Of a DNA stretch of 64,000 nt, positions 41,958-49,480 are shown in pieces (the stretch's first letter is position 1; every line of letters starts with the position of its first letter). Source of the stretch: Ottowia sp. (GTDB lineage: Bacteria; Pseudomonadota; Gammaproteobacteria; Burkholderiales; Burkholderiaceae_C); contig NZ_JADJCO010000005.1 of assembly GCF_016703145.1 (NCBI RefSeq), positions 558,001 through 622,000 of the forward strand. Direction: 5' to 3'. Below the pieces are notes generated by a model. That model made no database searches. It was not told where the DNA came from and saw only the letters and a program-made list of their open reading frames with translations. The translations under genes and the position numbers were made by a program.

Positions 41958-42235
41958 CAGACCTGGCGCGGCTGCAAGGCTGGTCGCGCGTGCGCCAAGA
42001 CGGCCGCGACGCGATCGAGAAGACCTGGCGCTTCGCCGACTTCCGGCGCGCCATGGCCTTCGCCAACGCCGTGGCCGAGCTGGCCGAGCGGCTGGACCAC
42101 CACCCCGACCTGCAGGTCGGCTGGGGCCGCTGCGCCGTGCTCTGGACCAGCCACGACGCCGGCGGCCTGACGGCGCGCGACGTGCGCGCCGCGCGCGAGG
42201 TCGATGCGCTGCCGGCCACCTGGCCCTCCGCGTGA
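41909..42235 (+). CDS. phhB: 4a-hydroxytetrahydrobiopterin dehydratase (PCD)
   Basis: A 108-aa pterin-4a-carbinolamine dehydratase, which recycles tetrahydrobiopterin after phenylalanine hydroxylation. The core ERLDHHPDLQVGWGRCAVLWTSHDAGGLT carries the EHHP-like site. The ATG and residues 1-16 (MAPAPTPSAPEAIDLEA) come from a 60-bp repeat; homologues usually start just before the LEADLARL region. No phenylalanine hydroxylase is nearby, so a different role is possible. Stop overlaps the rsgA start by 4 bp. Confidence 0.9.
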   Translation: MAPAPTPSAPEAIDLEADLARLQGWSRVRQDGRDAIEKTWRFADFRRAMAFANAVAELAERLDHHPDLQVGWGRCAVLWTSHDAGGLTARDVRAAREVDALPATWPSA

Positions 42236-43275
42236 GCCGCCCGCGCCACGCTGCCCCGCCCGCCGCCGAGCCGCCGCCGGGCCGCCACGAGGCGGCGAGC
42301 GGCCCCACGGAGGGCAGCGAACCACGCGCAGCGGGGGAGCGTGGGGGCCGCGACCATCTGCGCGAGGGGCTCGTCCTCGCCAGCCACGGCCGCCACTGCC
42401 TTGTTGAAGCAGAAGACGGCACGCACGTCCTCTGCCACCCGCGCGGCAAGAAGCTGGGCGTGATCGCCGGCGACCGCGTGCGCTGGCTGCCCAGCCAGGA
42501 CGAGGGCGTGATCGAGCAGATCCTGCCGCGTCGCAACCTGCTGCACCGCCAGGACGAGGTGCGCACCAAGTCCTTCGCCGCCAACCTGGACCAGGTACTG
42601 ATCCTGGTGGCGGCCGAGCCCGAGTTCTCCGAGCACCAGCTCGCCCGCGCTCTCATCGCCTGCGAGGCCGAGCACATCGAGCCGCTCATCGTCCTCAACA
42701 AGGCCGACCTGGCCGAGCCCTTCGCGCGCGCCTGGCAGCGCCTGGCGCCCTACCGCGCCATGGGCTACGCGGTGCTGCCGCTGGCCGCCAAGCCGCGCGC
42801 GCCGGACGCCGCCCACGACGGCGCGCTGGACGCGCTGGACGCCCGCCTGCGCGACCGCGCCACCCTGGTGCTGGGCCCCTCGGGCGCGGGCAAGAGCACG
42901 CTCATCAACCGCCTCGTGCCCGGCGCCAGCGCGCTGACGGGCGAGATCTCGCAGGCGCTGGGCAGCGGCCGCCACACCACCACCGCCACGCGCTGGTACT
43001 GGATGGACGCGGCGCGCCAAAGCAGCCTGATCGACTCGCCCGGCTTCCAGGAATTCGGCCTGCGCCACATCGACCCCGCGCAACTGGCCGCCTACATGCC
43101 CGACATCAGGCCGCACGTGGCCGGGTGCAAGTTCTATAACTGCACGCACTTGCACGAGCCGGGCTGCGGGGTAATTCCAGCAGTCGAAAATGGCTCTAGC
43201 CCGCATGAAATAAGCACCAACCGCTACAAAATATACAGCGACCTGTTCCACGAGTTGAAGCAAGGCGGCGCCTGA
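42232..43275 (+). CDS. rsgA: Ribosome biogenesis GTPase RsgA (circularly permuted)
   Basis: A 347-aa GTPase for 30S maturation. Domains: OB-fold (residues about 50-110), then permuted G-motifs NKADL (G4), GPSGAGKST (G1) and DSPGFQEF (G3), then a C-terminal Zn cluster (CKFYNCTHLHEPGC). Two odd parts: residues about 16-40 come from a second-family repeat and 313-335 from a 60-bp repeat (43172-43237), replacing the usual C-terminal helix start. GTG start overlaps the phhB TGA. Confidence 0.92.
   Translation: MSRPRHAAPPAAEPPPGRHEAASGPTEGSEPRAAGERGGRDHLREGLVLASHGRHCLVEAEDGTHVLCHPRGKKLGVIAGDRVRWLPSQDEGVIEQILPRRNLLHRQDEVRTKSFAANLDQVLILVAAEPEFSEHQLARALIACEAEHIEPLIVLNKADLAEPFARAWQRLAPYRAMGYAVLPLAAKPRAPDAAHDGALDALDARLRDRATLVLGPSGAGKSTLINRLVPGASALTGEISQALGSGRHTTTATRWYWMDAARQSSLIDSPGFQEFGLRHIDPAQLAAYMPDIRPHVAGCKFYNCTHLHEPGCGVIPAVENGSSPHEISTNRYKIYSDLFHELKQGGA
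42277..42349 (+). repeat. Second repeat family, copy S2 (rsgA N-terminus)
   Basis: Closely matches the reverse complement of 3291-3361 in tmk, including AGCGAACCACGCGCAGCG. Encodes the peptide GSEPRAAG in the same frame as in tmk. Confidence 0.8.
43172..43237 (+). repeat. 60-bp dispersed repeat, copy R16 (inside rsgA)
   Basis: Forward copy: TCGAAAATGGCTCTAGCCCG, then box GCTACAAAATATACAGC (17 nt) at 43222-43238. Encodes VENGSSPHEISTNRYKIY. Confidence 0.75.
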
Positions 43276-43400
43276 ACGCGGCCCAGACGCCGTGTGAATG
43301 CGCCATTCATCCCATGTTCGGGAGGGGGCCACAGACGCGCGGGGCACTGGCGGCCGGTCGATCCGGCGGCCATTTCCCATTGCTCTTTCCTCGGAGTCCC

Positions 43401-43610
43401 ATGAATCCTCTTTGCACCGTTCCCCGCCCTGCCGCCTCCCACGTGGTCAGCATCGACGCCTCCGCCGTTCCGCGCCTGCCGTTCGGCCTGGGCGTGGGCA
43501 GCCTGGCCAAGGTCGAGGGCGTGCCGCGGGCACGCGAGGTCGAGTTGGAGGACGACCTGAACGCCGGCGACGGCAGAGCGCTGGCGGCCGCGACGGTCGC
43601 GTTCGACTGA
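43401..43610 (+). CDS. Small hypothetical protein
   Basis: A possible 69-aa gene (MNPLCTVPRP...AAATVAFD) with CGGAG 7 nt before ATG and GC-rich third codon positions as in neighbouring genes. No recognised domain or signal peptide. It lies between rsgA and the SdiA-regulated-like gene. It could be a genuine small protein or a remnant; family not identified. Confidence 0.35.
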   Translation: MNPLCTVPRPAASHVVSIDASAVPRLPFGLGVGSLAKVEGVPRAREVELEDDLNAGDGRALAAATVAFD

Positions 43611-43650
43611 TGCCGCGGCGGCGCGCCACGGACCGCCAGGGCGGTTCCCG

Positions 43651-44568
43651 GTGACGGCGGCGCCGCGCCGGGCCGCGCTGATCCTGGTCCCGGTGGCGAT
43701 GCTGCTGGCCTGGCACTTCCAGCTGCTGCCGCTGGCGTGGCACTGGGCGGGCATGCAGGGCCGCGCGGCCCAGTGGCAGCACCGCTCGCTGTGGCTGCCC
43801 CACTACCGCGTCGGCATCGAGGCGCGCCCCATCGAGGGGCTGGCCGACAACCTCTCCGGCCTGACCTACAACGCCGCCACCGGCACGCTGTTCACCGTCA
43901 TCAACCGGCCGGCGCAGGTGGCCGAACTGACGACCGACGGCCGCCTGCTGCGGCGCATGCCGCTGGCCGGCGTGCCCGACCCGGAGGGCATCGCCCACGT
44001 GCGCAACGACCTGTACGTGATCGCCGGCGAGCGCGAAGGCCGCCTGCACTGGGTGCGGATCGGGCCCGGCCAGACCGAGGTGTCGGTGGCGCATGCGCCC
44101 AGCCTCGGCCTGGGGGCGGATACCTTGCTCAACCACGGTCTCGAAGGCGTGTCCTGGGACGAAGCCACGCGCCGGCTGTTCGTCGCGCAGGAGAAGTGGC
44201 CGCGGCGCGTGCTGGTGCTCGACGGCATGGACGACACGCCGGCGCGCCCGCGGGTGCGCGAATGGCACCCCGCGGGCTTCGGCGCCCTGCCGCTCGGCGA
44301 CCTGTCGTCGCTGACCGTGCACGACCCCAGCGGCCACCTGCTGCTGCTGAGCGAGGAATCGGCACTGCTGACGGAGTACGCGCCCGACGGCACGCTGGTG
44401 AGCCTGCTGCCGCTGTGGCGCGGCATGCACGGCCTGCGGCACAAGGTGCCGCAGCCGGAGGGCGTGGCCGTGGGCGCCCGGGGCGAGCTCTACATCGTCT
44501 CGGAGCCGAACCTGTTCTACCGCTTCGAGAAGCCGGGCATGGCGCTGGCGGCGGCCGATCCGGCCTGA
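43651..44568 (+). CDS. SdiA-regulated/YjiK-like beta-propeller protein
   Basis: A 305-aa protein, GTG start, with an N-terminal membrane anchor (AALILVPVAMLLAWHF). Blade-type repeats include LSGLTYNAATGTLFTVIN, GVPDPEGIAHVRNDLYVIAG and LEGVSWDEATRRLFVAQE. This is the SdiA-regulated family of periplasmic/anchored propellers; function unknown. Its 3' end overlaps the convergent lipoprotein gene by 52 bp. Confidence 0.85.
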   Translation: MTAAPRRAALILVPVAMLLAWHFQLLPLAWHWAGMQGRAAQWQHRSLWLPHYRVGIEARPIEGLADNLSGLTYNAATGTLFTVINRPAQVAELTTDGRLLRRMPLAGVPDPEGIAHVRNDLYVIAGEREGRLHWVRIGPGQTEVSVAHAPSLGLGADTLLNHGLEGVSWDEATRRLFVAQEKWPRRVLVLDGMDDTPARPRVREWHPAGFGALPLGDLSSLTVHDPSGHLLLLSEESALLTEYAPDGTLVSLLPLWRGMHGLRHKVPQPEGVAVGARGELYIVSEPNLFYRFEKPGMALAAADPA

Positions 44569-45224
44569 TCGCGCGCGTCCTTCAGCGGCTGCACCAGGTC
44601 CATCCTGCGGCGGATGCGCGCCGCCTCCATGGCGTCGCCGCGCTCCTCGGCCAGCCGCGCCTGAACGCCCAGCCAGGCCAGCAGCGGCCGGCGCCAGCCC
44701 TGGCGCGAGGCGGTGTCCACGGCCTGCGCCACGGCGTCCGGCGTGGCGCGCGCCTGCCGCAGCAGCACGCCAGCGGCAACCAGCCGGGCGAAGGGATCGG
44801 CGATGCCGGCCACGTCGGCGCCGCCGGCGGCGATGGCGCGGTGCTGCGCGGGCAGCACCGCCGCGTCCTGGGCGCTGGCTTCGCCGGCCAGGTAGCGGGC
44901 GTAGGCGACCTCGGCCGCCCCGGCGTCGGCCCGCAGCGGCTCGAAGCCGGCGCAGGGCCCGAAATCGAGACTGGCGACCTGGGCGGCGCAGCGGTTCAGC
45001 TCGACGCGCGCCACCAGCACGGGCTGGCCGGTGCGGGCCGTCTCGGCGCGGGCCAGCTCGAACTCGCGCGCCGCGACGCGCGCGTCGCCCTTCAGGTGCG
45101 CTTCGGTGAAGCGTTCGACGTGGCCGACGGCGTTGATGCTCCAGTCGGGCACTTTCGGGCCGCCAGCGCAGGCGGACAAAGCGCCTGCAGCTGTCAAAAC
45201 AAAAGCCGCACGGCAGAGGTTCAT
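44517..45224 (-). CDS. Helical-repeat lipoprotein of an MCE operon
   Basis: A 235-aa lipoprotein: signal sequence with lipobox LSAC (Cys near residue 19), then an Ala-rich all-helical body of TPR-like character. It does not look like PqiC/MlaC-type accessory lipoproteins. ATGA overlap with the MCE gene links it to the transporter. Residues about 6-25 coincide with a degenerate 60-bp repeat, including the lipobox. Role in lipid transport is inferred from context only. Confidence 0.8.
   Translation of the reverse strand: MNLCRAAFVLTAAGALSACAGGPKVPDWSINAVGHVERFTEAHLKGDARVAAREFELARAETARTGQPVLVARVELNRCAAQVASLDFGPCAGFEPLRADAGAAEVAYARYLAGEASAQDAAVLPAQHRAIAAGGADVAGIADPFARLVAAGVLLRQARATPDAVAQAVDTASRQGWRRPLLAWLGVQARLAEERGDAMEAARIRRRMDLVQPLKDARDQAGSAAASAMPGFSKR
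45150..45207 (+). repeat. 60-bp dispersed repeat, copy R17 (degenerate, lipoprotein signal peptide)
   Basis: Body ACTTTCGGGCCGCCAGCGC, then GCGCCTGCA and box GCTGTCAAAACAAAAGC (17 nt) at 45191-45207. Read on the minus strand as TAAGALSACAGGPK. Confidence 0.55.
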
Positions 45225-46207
45225 GGCAGACGCACCTCTTTTTCCTTCGGCGCGAAAGGCCACTTGCGGTTGATCTCGGTGACCAGCGCGTCGATCTTGC
45301 GCAGACTGCCTTCCACGTCGGCGCGCAGGTCGCCCAGGTCGGCCGTGGCCTCGCGCGCATTGCCGGCCACGCCCTGCGCGTCCTTCAGCACGGCATCGAC
45401 CCTCAGCATGCTCTGGCGCACGTCCTGCAGCAGCGCGTTCAACTGGCGCACGGTGGCCTGGGCGTCGGTGACCAGGCCCTTGTCGCCCAGCACCTGCCGG
45501 TCGGCCTTCTGGACCACGCCGTCCAGGGTCTTGACGAGCTGGCTGGCGCGTTCGAGCAACTCGCCCACGCGCCGCGCGTCCTGGTCGTTGCCGGTCACGG
45601 CGGCCATCAGGCCGCCCTGGCTGCTGTTCAGGCGGCCGGTGAAGGCGCGCAGTTCGCCCAGGGTCTCGCTCAGCGCCGATTCGGCGGCGGTGAGGCGGTC
45701 GACGTTCTGCAGCACGTCGCGCGCGTCGGCCACCATCTTGGGGATCTCGGCCGACACGTCGCCGCGCAGCACCATGCGCTCGGCGTCGGTGGGCAGCGGC
45801 GGGTCGTCCAGCACGCCGGTGAAGGCGCGCAGCCGGGCGGCGCCGACCAGGCCCTTCTCCAGTGTGAAGACGCTGGAGCTGCGCAGCCAGTGCGCGTCCT
45901 TCACCGGCACGTCGACGTGGATGCGCACCGTGCCGCCGGTGGCCAGCTCGATGCGCCGCACGCGGCCGATGGGAAAGCCGGAGAAGGTCATGTCCATGCC
46001 GACGACCACGCCCTCGGAGTCGTCGGTGGTCAGGTACAGCGGCTGCGTGGCCTCGAACGCGCCGCGCGCCCACATCAGGTAGAGCGCCGCGCCGGTCAGC
46101 AGCGCGGCCATGAAGACCAGCAGCAGTGCCGCGCGCAGCTCCAGGCTGCGCAGCGAGCGGCGCGGGGCCAGCGGCTCGGGGGGGTCGGCGGGAGTCCTGT
46201 CGTCCAT
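45221..46207 (-). CDS. MCE-domain (MlaD/PqiB-like) periplasmic protein
   Basis: A 328-aa membrane-anchored protein: TM helix (AALLLVFMAALLTGAALYL), then one MCE domain (YLTTDDSEGVVVGMDMTFSG, FPIGRVRRIEL), then a long coiled-coil tail (about residues 160-315, heptad-rich). Binds and shuttles phospholipids across the periplasm with an MlaE permease. Start is 5 bp after the permease stop; stop overlaps the lipoprotein ATG. Confidence 0.88.
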   Translation of the reverse strand: MDDRTPADPPEPLAPRRSLRSLELRAALLLVFMAALLTGAALYLMWARGAFEATQPLYLTTDDSEGVVVGMDMTFSGFPIGRVRRIELATGGTVRIHVDVPVKDAHWLRSSSVFTLEKGLVGAARLRAFTGVLDDPPLPTDAERMVLRGDVSAEIPKMVADARDVLQNVDRLTAAESALSETLGELRAFTGRLNSSQGGLMAAVTGNDQDARRVGELLERASQLVKTLDGVVQKADRQVLGDKGLVTDAQATVRQLNALLQDVRQSMLRVDAVLKDAQGVAGNAREATADLGDLRADVEGSLRKIDALVTEINRKWPFAPKEKEVRLP

Positions 46208-46212
46208 CGATC

Positions 46213-47025
46213 TCAATAGTAGTTGCCCACCAGCGACGCGATCTCGATGGCCAGCATCAGCACGAACATCTGCACCAGGCCCTGCAGCTCCACGCTGGTG
46301 CGCGAGGGCCGGCGCGGAATGTCGCGCAGCGCGTTGGCCACCGGCAGCAGGGCCACGGCGACGGCGAACAGCAGCGTCTTCATCGTGAAGATCAGCGACA
46401 CCACGGGGTTGAAGATGTGGCCCACGGCCCGGTTGTACGACGGCACGCCCGCCAGGGTGAAGCCGTGCACGGCGACGTAGGCCAGCAGCAGCGAGGTCAC
46501 GCAGCTCACCGCCGCCAGCAGCAACACGGCGAAGACGCCGCCCAGCACGCGCGGCAACACCTCGCGCCCCAGCGGGTCGATGCCCTGCCGGCGCATCGCC
46601 TCGAAGTCGCCGGCGCGGCGCAGCTTGTACAGCTCCGAGCCGCCCGGAATGCTGTATTCGACCGCCACGAACAGCGCCGCCGCCAGCGGGATCAGCTCCA
46701 GCACCAGCACGCGCACCACGGCGTCCAGCGCGTACTGCGTCAGCCCGTAGGCGAAGGCCGTCACCACCACGATGCGGATCACCACCACGTTGAACAGCGC
46801 CATCAGCATGGTGAAGCCCGGCAGCCCCGGCCCGGCGGCCTGGTAGATCTGGCGCAGCACCACGGCGCCCGAATAGCGCCGGTAGCTGGACGGCGAAAAG
46901 GCCAGCACCGCCAGCTGCGCGCCGATGAACAGCACCATCCACCAGCCAGCGAACCAGCGCAGCGCGCCACGTCCCGCGTCCAGCAGCCAGCCATGCAACG
47001 AAACCCCGGGAGTCATGAGGGGCAT
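46213..47025 (-). CDS. MlaE-family lipid ABC transporter permease
   Basis: A 270-aa permease with about five transmembrane segments (such as GWWMVLFIGAQLAVLAF, VVSLIFTMKTLLFAVAVALL) and the motif EYSIPGGSELYKLRRAGDFEAMR before the coupling region. It should pair with an ATPase (MlaF), but none is seen next to it on either side. First gene of the three-gene MCE operon. Confidence 0.9.
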   Translation of the reverse strand: MPLMTPGVSLHGWLLDAGRGALRWFAGWWMVLFIGAQLAVLAFSPSSYRRYSGAVVLRQIYQAAGPGLPGFTMLMALFNVVVIRIVVVTAFAYGLTQYALDAVVRVLVLELIPLAAALFVAVEYSIPGGSELYKLRRAGDFEAMRRQGIDPLGREVLPRVLGGVFAVLLLAAVSCVTSLLLAYVAVHGFTLAGVPSYNRAVGHIFNPVVSLIFTMKTLLFAVAVALLPVANALRDIPRRPSRTSVELQGLVQMFVLMLAIEIASLVGNYY

Positions 47026-47070
47026 GATACCCGCGCGGCCTCCATCAAGGCCTCGGTTGAGGCTCTAATC

Positions 47071-47121
47071 TGACAAATTCCAGCGCCCACATTGCGCCGG
47101 CAGCTATTGAATTAGAAGCAT
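47071..47121 (+). repeat. 60-bp dispersed repeat, copy R18 (intergenic)
   Basis: Forward copy: AAATTCCAGCGCCCACATTG, GCGCCGGCA, box GCTATTGAATTAGAAGC at 47103-47119. Lies between divergent MlaE and phaZ genes. Confidence 0.75.
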
Positions 47122-47283
47122 CCTTGCCTGCGCAGCGCGGCGTGGACACGCGTGGAGTGTGGCGCCGCCGCGGCGCTGGCCGCGACTAGTTCCCGTCAAG
47201 GCAATTTTTAGAGGCGGGCACCCACTGCAGCGCGCCCGTTGCTGCGCTATATTGGGCCGCAACTTTTTCGCCCTGGTGACCCC

Positions 47284-48603
47284 ATGCTTTATCAAATCTA
47301 CGAAGCCCAGCGTTCCCTCATCGAACCCTTCGCCGACATGGCCGACGCGGCCGCCAAGCTGTACGGCAACCCCCACACTCCGATGGGGATGATGCCCATG
47401 GCGCAGCGCATGGCGGCGTCGTTCGCGCTGTTCCACCGCCTGGGCAAGGACTACGAGAAGCCCGAGTTCGGCATCCGCGGCGTCGACGTCGAAGGCGTGC
47501 ACGTGGCCATCGACGAACGCGTGGAAGTGGACAAGCCCTTCTGCCAACTGCGCCGCTTCAAGCGTTTCTCCGACGACCCCGCCACGCTGGAAAAGCTCAA
47601 GGTCCAGCCGCCCGTGCTGATCGTCGCGCCGCTGTCCGGCCACTACGCCACCCTGCTGCGCGACACCGTGCGCACCATGCTGGAGGGCCACAAGGTCTAC
47701 ATCACCGACTGGAAGAACGCGCGCCTGGTGCCGCTATCCGAGGGTGAGTTCCACCTGGACGACTACATCAACTACGTGCAGGAGTTCATCCGCTACCTGC
47801 AGGGCGTGTACGGCAACTGCCACGTGGTCAGCGTGTGCCAGCCCACCGTGCCGGTGCTGGCCGCCGTGTCGCTGATGGCCTCCCGCGGCGAGACCACGCC
47901 CCTGACCATGACCATGATGGGCGGCCCCATCGACGCCCGCAAGTCGCCCACGTCGGTGAACAACCTGGCCACGACGCGCAGCTTCGATTGGTTCGAGAAC
48001 AACGTGATCTACCGTGTGCCGCCCAAGTTTCCGGGCGCCGGCCGGCGCGTCTACCCCGGCTTCCTGCAGCACACCGGCTTCGTAGCCATGAACCCCGACC
48101 GCCACGCCACCAGCCACTGGGACTACTTCCGCGACCTCGTCAAGGGCGACGACGCCAGCACCGAGGCGCACCGCAAGTTCTACGACGAGTACAACGCCGT
48201 GCTCGACATGGACGCCGACTACTACCTGGAAACCATCAAGACCGTGTTCCAGGACTTCAATCTAGTCCACGGCACCTGGGACGTGCGCTCGCCCGGCGGC
48301 GAGCTGGAGCGCGTGCGCCCGCAGGACATCACCACCACCGCGCTGCTGACCGTCGAGGGCGAACTGGACGACATCTCCGGCGCCGGCCAGACCGAGGCCG
48401 CGCACGACCTGTGCACCGGCATCGTGCGCAAGGAGCAGCGCCACTTCGATGTGCCCGGCGCGGGCCACTACGGCATCTTCAGCGGCCGCCGCTGGCGCCA
48501 GCAGGTCTACCCGCGCGTGAAGGACTTCATCCTCGAGCACGCGCCCGCCCGCGCGGCAGCCGCCCGCCCGGCCCTCGCGGCCGAAGCGCAAGAAACCTCC
48601 TGA
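47284..48603 (+). CDS. phaZ: Intracellular polyhydroxyalkanoate depolymerase
   Basis: A 439-aa intracellular PHB depolymerase like PhaZ1 of Ralstonia. The nucleophile is Cys185 in VSVCQPTVP, in place of the Ser in extracellular enzymes; Asp in ELDDISGAGQ and His in GAGHYGIFSGRRW complete the triad. It releases hydroxybutyrate from native granules. The N-terminal about 100 residues are the PHB_depo_PhaZ domain. Start at 47284 by family length. Confidence 0.93.
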   Translation: MLYQIYEAQRSLIEPFADMADAAAKLYGNPHTPMGMMPMAQRMAASFALFHRLGKDYEKPEFGIRGVDVEGVHVAIDERVEVDKPFCQLRRFKRFSDDPATLEKLKVQPPVLIVAPLSGHYATLLRDTVRTMLEGHKVYITDWKNARLVPLSEGEFHLDDYINYVQEFIRYLQGVYGNCHVVSVCQPTVPVLAAVSLMASRGETTPLTMTMMGGPIDARKSPTSVNNLATTRSFDWFENNVIYRVPPKFPGAGRRVYPGFLQHTGFVAMNPDRHATSHWDYFRDLVKGDDASTEAHRKFYDEYNAVLDMDADYYLETIKTVFQDFNLVHGTWDVRSPGGELERVRPQDITTTALLTVEGELDDISGAGQTEAAHDLCTGIVRKEQRHFDVPGAGHYGIFSGRRWRQQVYPRVKDFILEHAPARAAAARPALAAEAQETS

Positions 48604-48766
48604 GAGCGTGTTTGCGATCCCGGCGTGAGGTGCGCGGGATGCGGATTGGGATGGGCTGCAAGGCGCGAGTCGCGGCCAGTGGCTTGTGCCACTGGCAAGG
48701 GTTGCAACGCCGCGGACCGCCCAAGCCCGCGCCCGCACGCCCGCGCCGGGATCGGAAATACGCTCT
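48603..48766. mobile_element. MITE-like 164-bp element with terminal inverted repeats
   Basis: Ends AGAGCGTGTTTGCGATCCCG and its inverted partner differ at few positions over 23 bp (48603-48625, 48744-48766). Exactly at the centre is a perfect hairpin GCCAGTGGC-TTGT-GCCACTGGC (48675-48696). No coding capacity. It begins at the last base of the phaZ stop codon, which therefore forms part of the element end. Confidence 0.75.
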
Positions 48767-48808
48767 GACACCCGGCGCCGCGCGCGCCGCCGTCCTGGCG
48801 CCCCGCCC

Positions 48809-49474
48809 GTGACCCGGCACGCTCCCGCCGACCTCGCCCGCCGCCTGCTCGACGCGCTGCCGCAGACGCAGTGCACGCGCTGCGGCTATCCGGATTGCCG
48901 CGCCTATGCCGAGGCCATGGCCGCGGGCGAGGCCGGCATCAACCAGTGCCCGCCCGGCGGCGCCGAGGGCATCCGGCGGCTGGCCGCGATCACCGGCCGG
49001 CCGGCGTTGCCGCTTGACCCCGCGCACGGCGCCGAGGGCCCGCGCGCCGTGGCCTGGATCGACGAGGACTGGTGCATCGGCTGCACCCTGTGCATCAAGG
49101 CCTGCCCGGTGGACTGCATCGTGGGCACCCACAAGCTGATGCACACCGTGATCGAGCCGCAGTGCACCGGCTGCGAGCTGTGCATTCCGGCCTGCCCGGT
49201 CGACTGCATCCACCTGGACAACGTCACCGGCGAGCGCACCGGCTGGGGCGCGTGGTCGCCCGGCGACGCCGCAGCGGCGCGCCAGCGCTATGAATCCACG
49301 AGCGCCCGGCGCAAGCGGGACGCGGGTGAACACGCCCAAAGGCTCGAAGAAAAAGCCGCGCACAAGCTCGCCCACCTGCCCGAGCTGACGCAGGGCGCCA
49401 GCGGCGCCGAGCTGGAGCGCAAGCGCGCCGTCATCGAGGCCGCCCTGGCGCGCGCCAGGGCACGGCGCGGCTGA
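48809..49474 (+). CDS. rsxB: RsxB/RnfB-type ferredoxin electron-transport subunit
   Basis: A 221-aa iron-sulfur protein. N-terminal Fe-S module TQCTRCGYPDCRAYAEAM with a nearby Cys (QCPPGG), then two 4Fe-4S ferredoxin clusters CIGCTLCIKACPVDC and CTGCELCIPACPVDC. It lacks the N-terminal membrane helix of classical RnfB and stands alone, with no other rnf genes, as common in Burkholderiales. GTG start at 48809 chosen by homology; a longer frame upstream is unlikely. Confidence 0.88.
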   Translation: MTRHAPADLARRLLDALPQTQCTRCGYPDCRAYAEAMAAGEAGINQCPPGGAEGIRRLAAITGRPALPLDPAHGAEGPRAVAWIDEDWCIGCTLCIKACPVDCIVGTHKLMHTVIEPQCTGCELCIPACPVDCIHLDNVTGERTGWGAWSPGDAAAARQRYESTSARRKRDAGEHAQRLEEKAAHKLAHLPELTQGASGAELERKRAVIEAALARARARRG

Positions 49475-49480
49475 CCTGCC

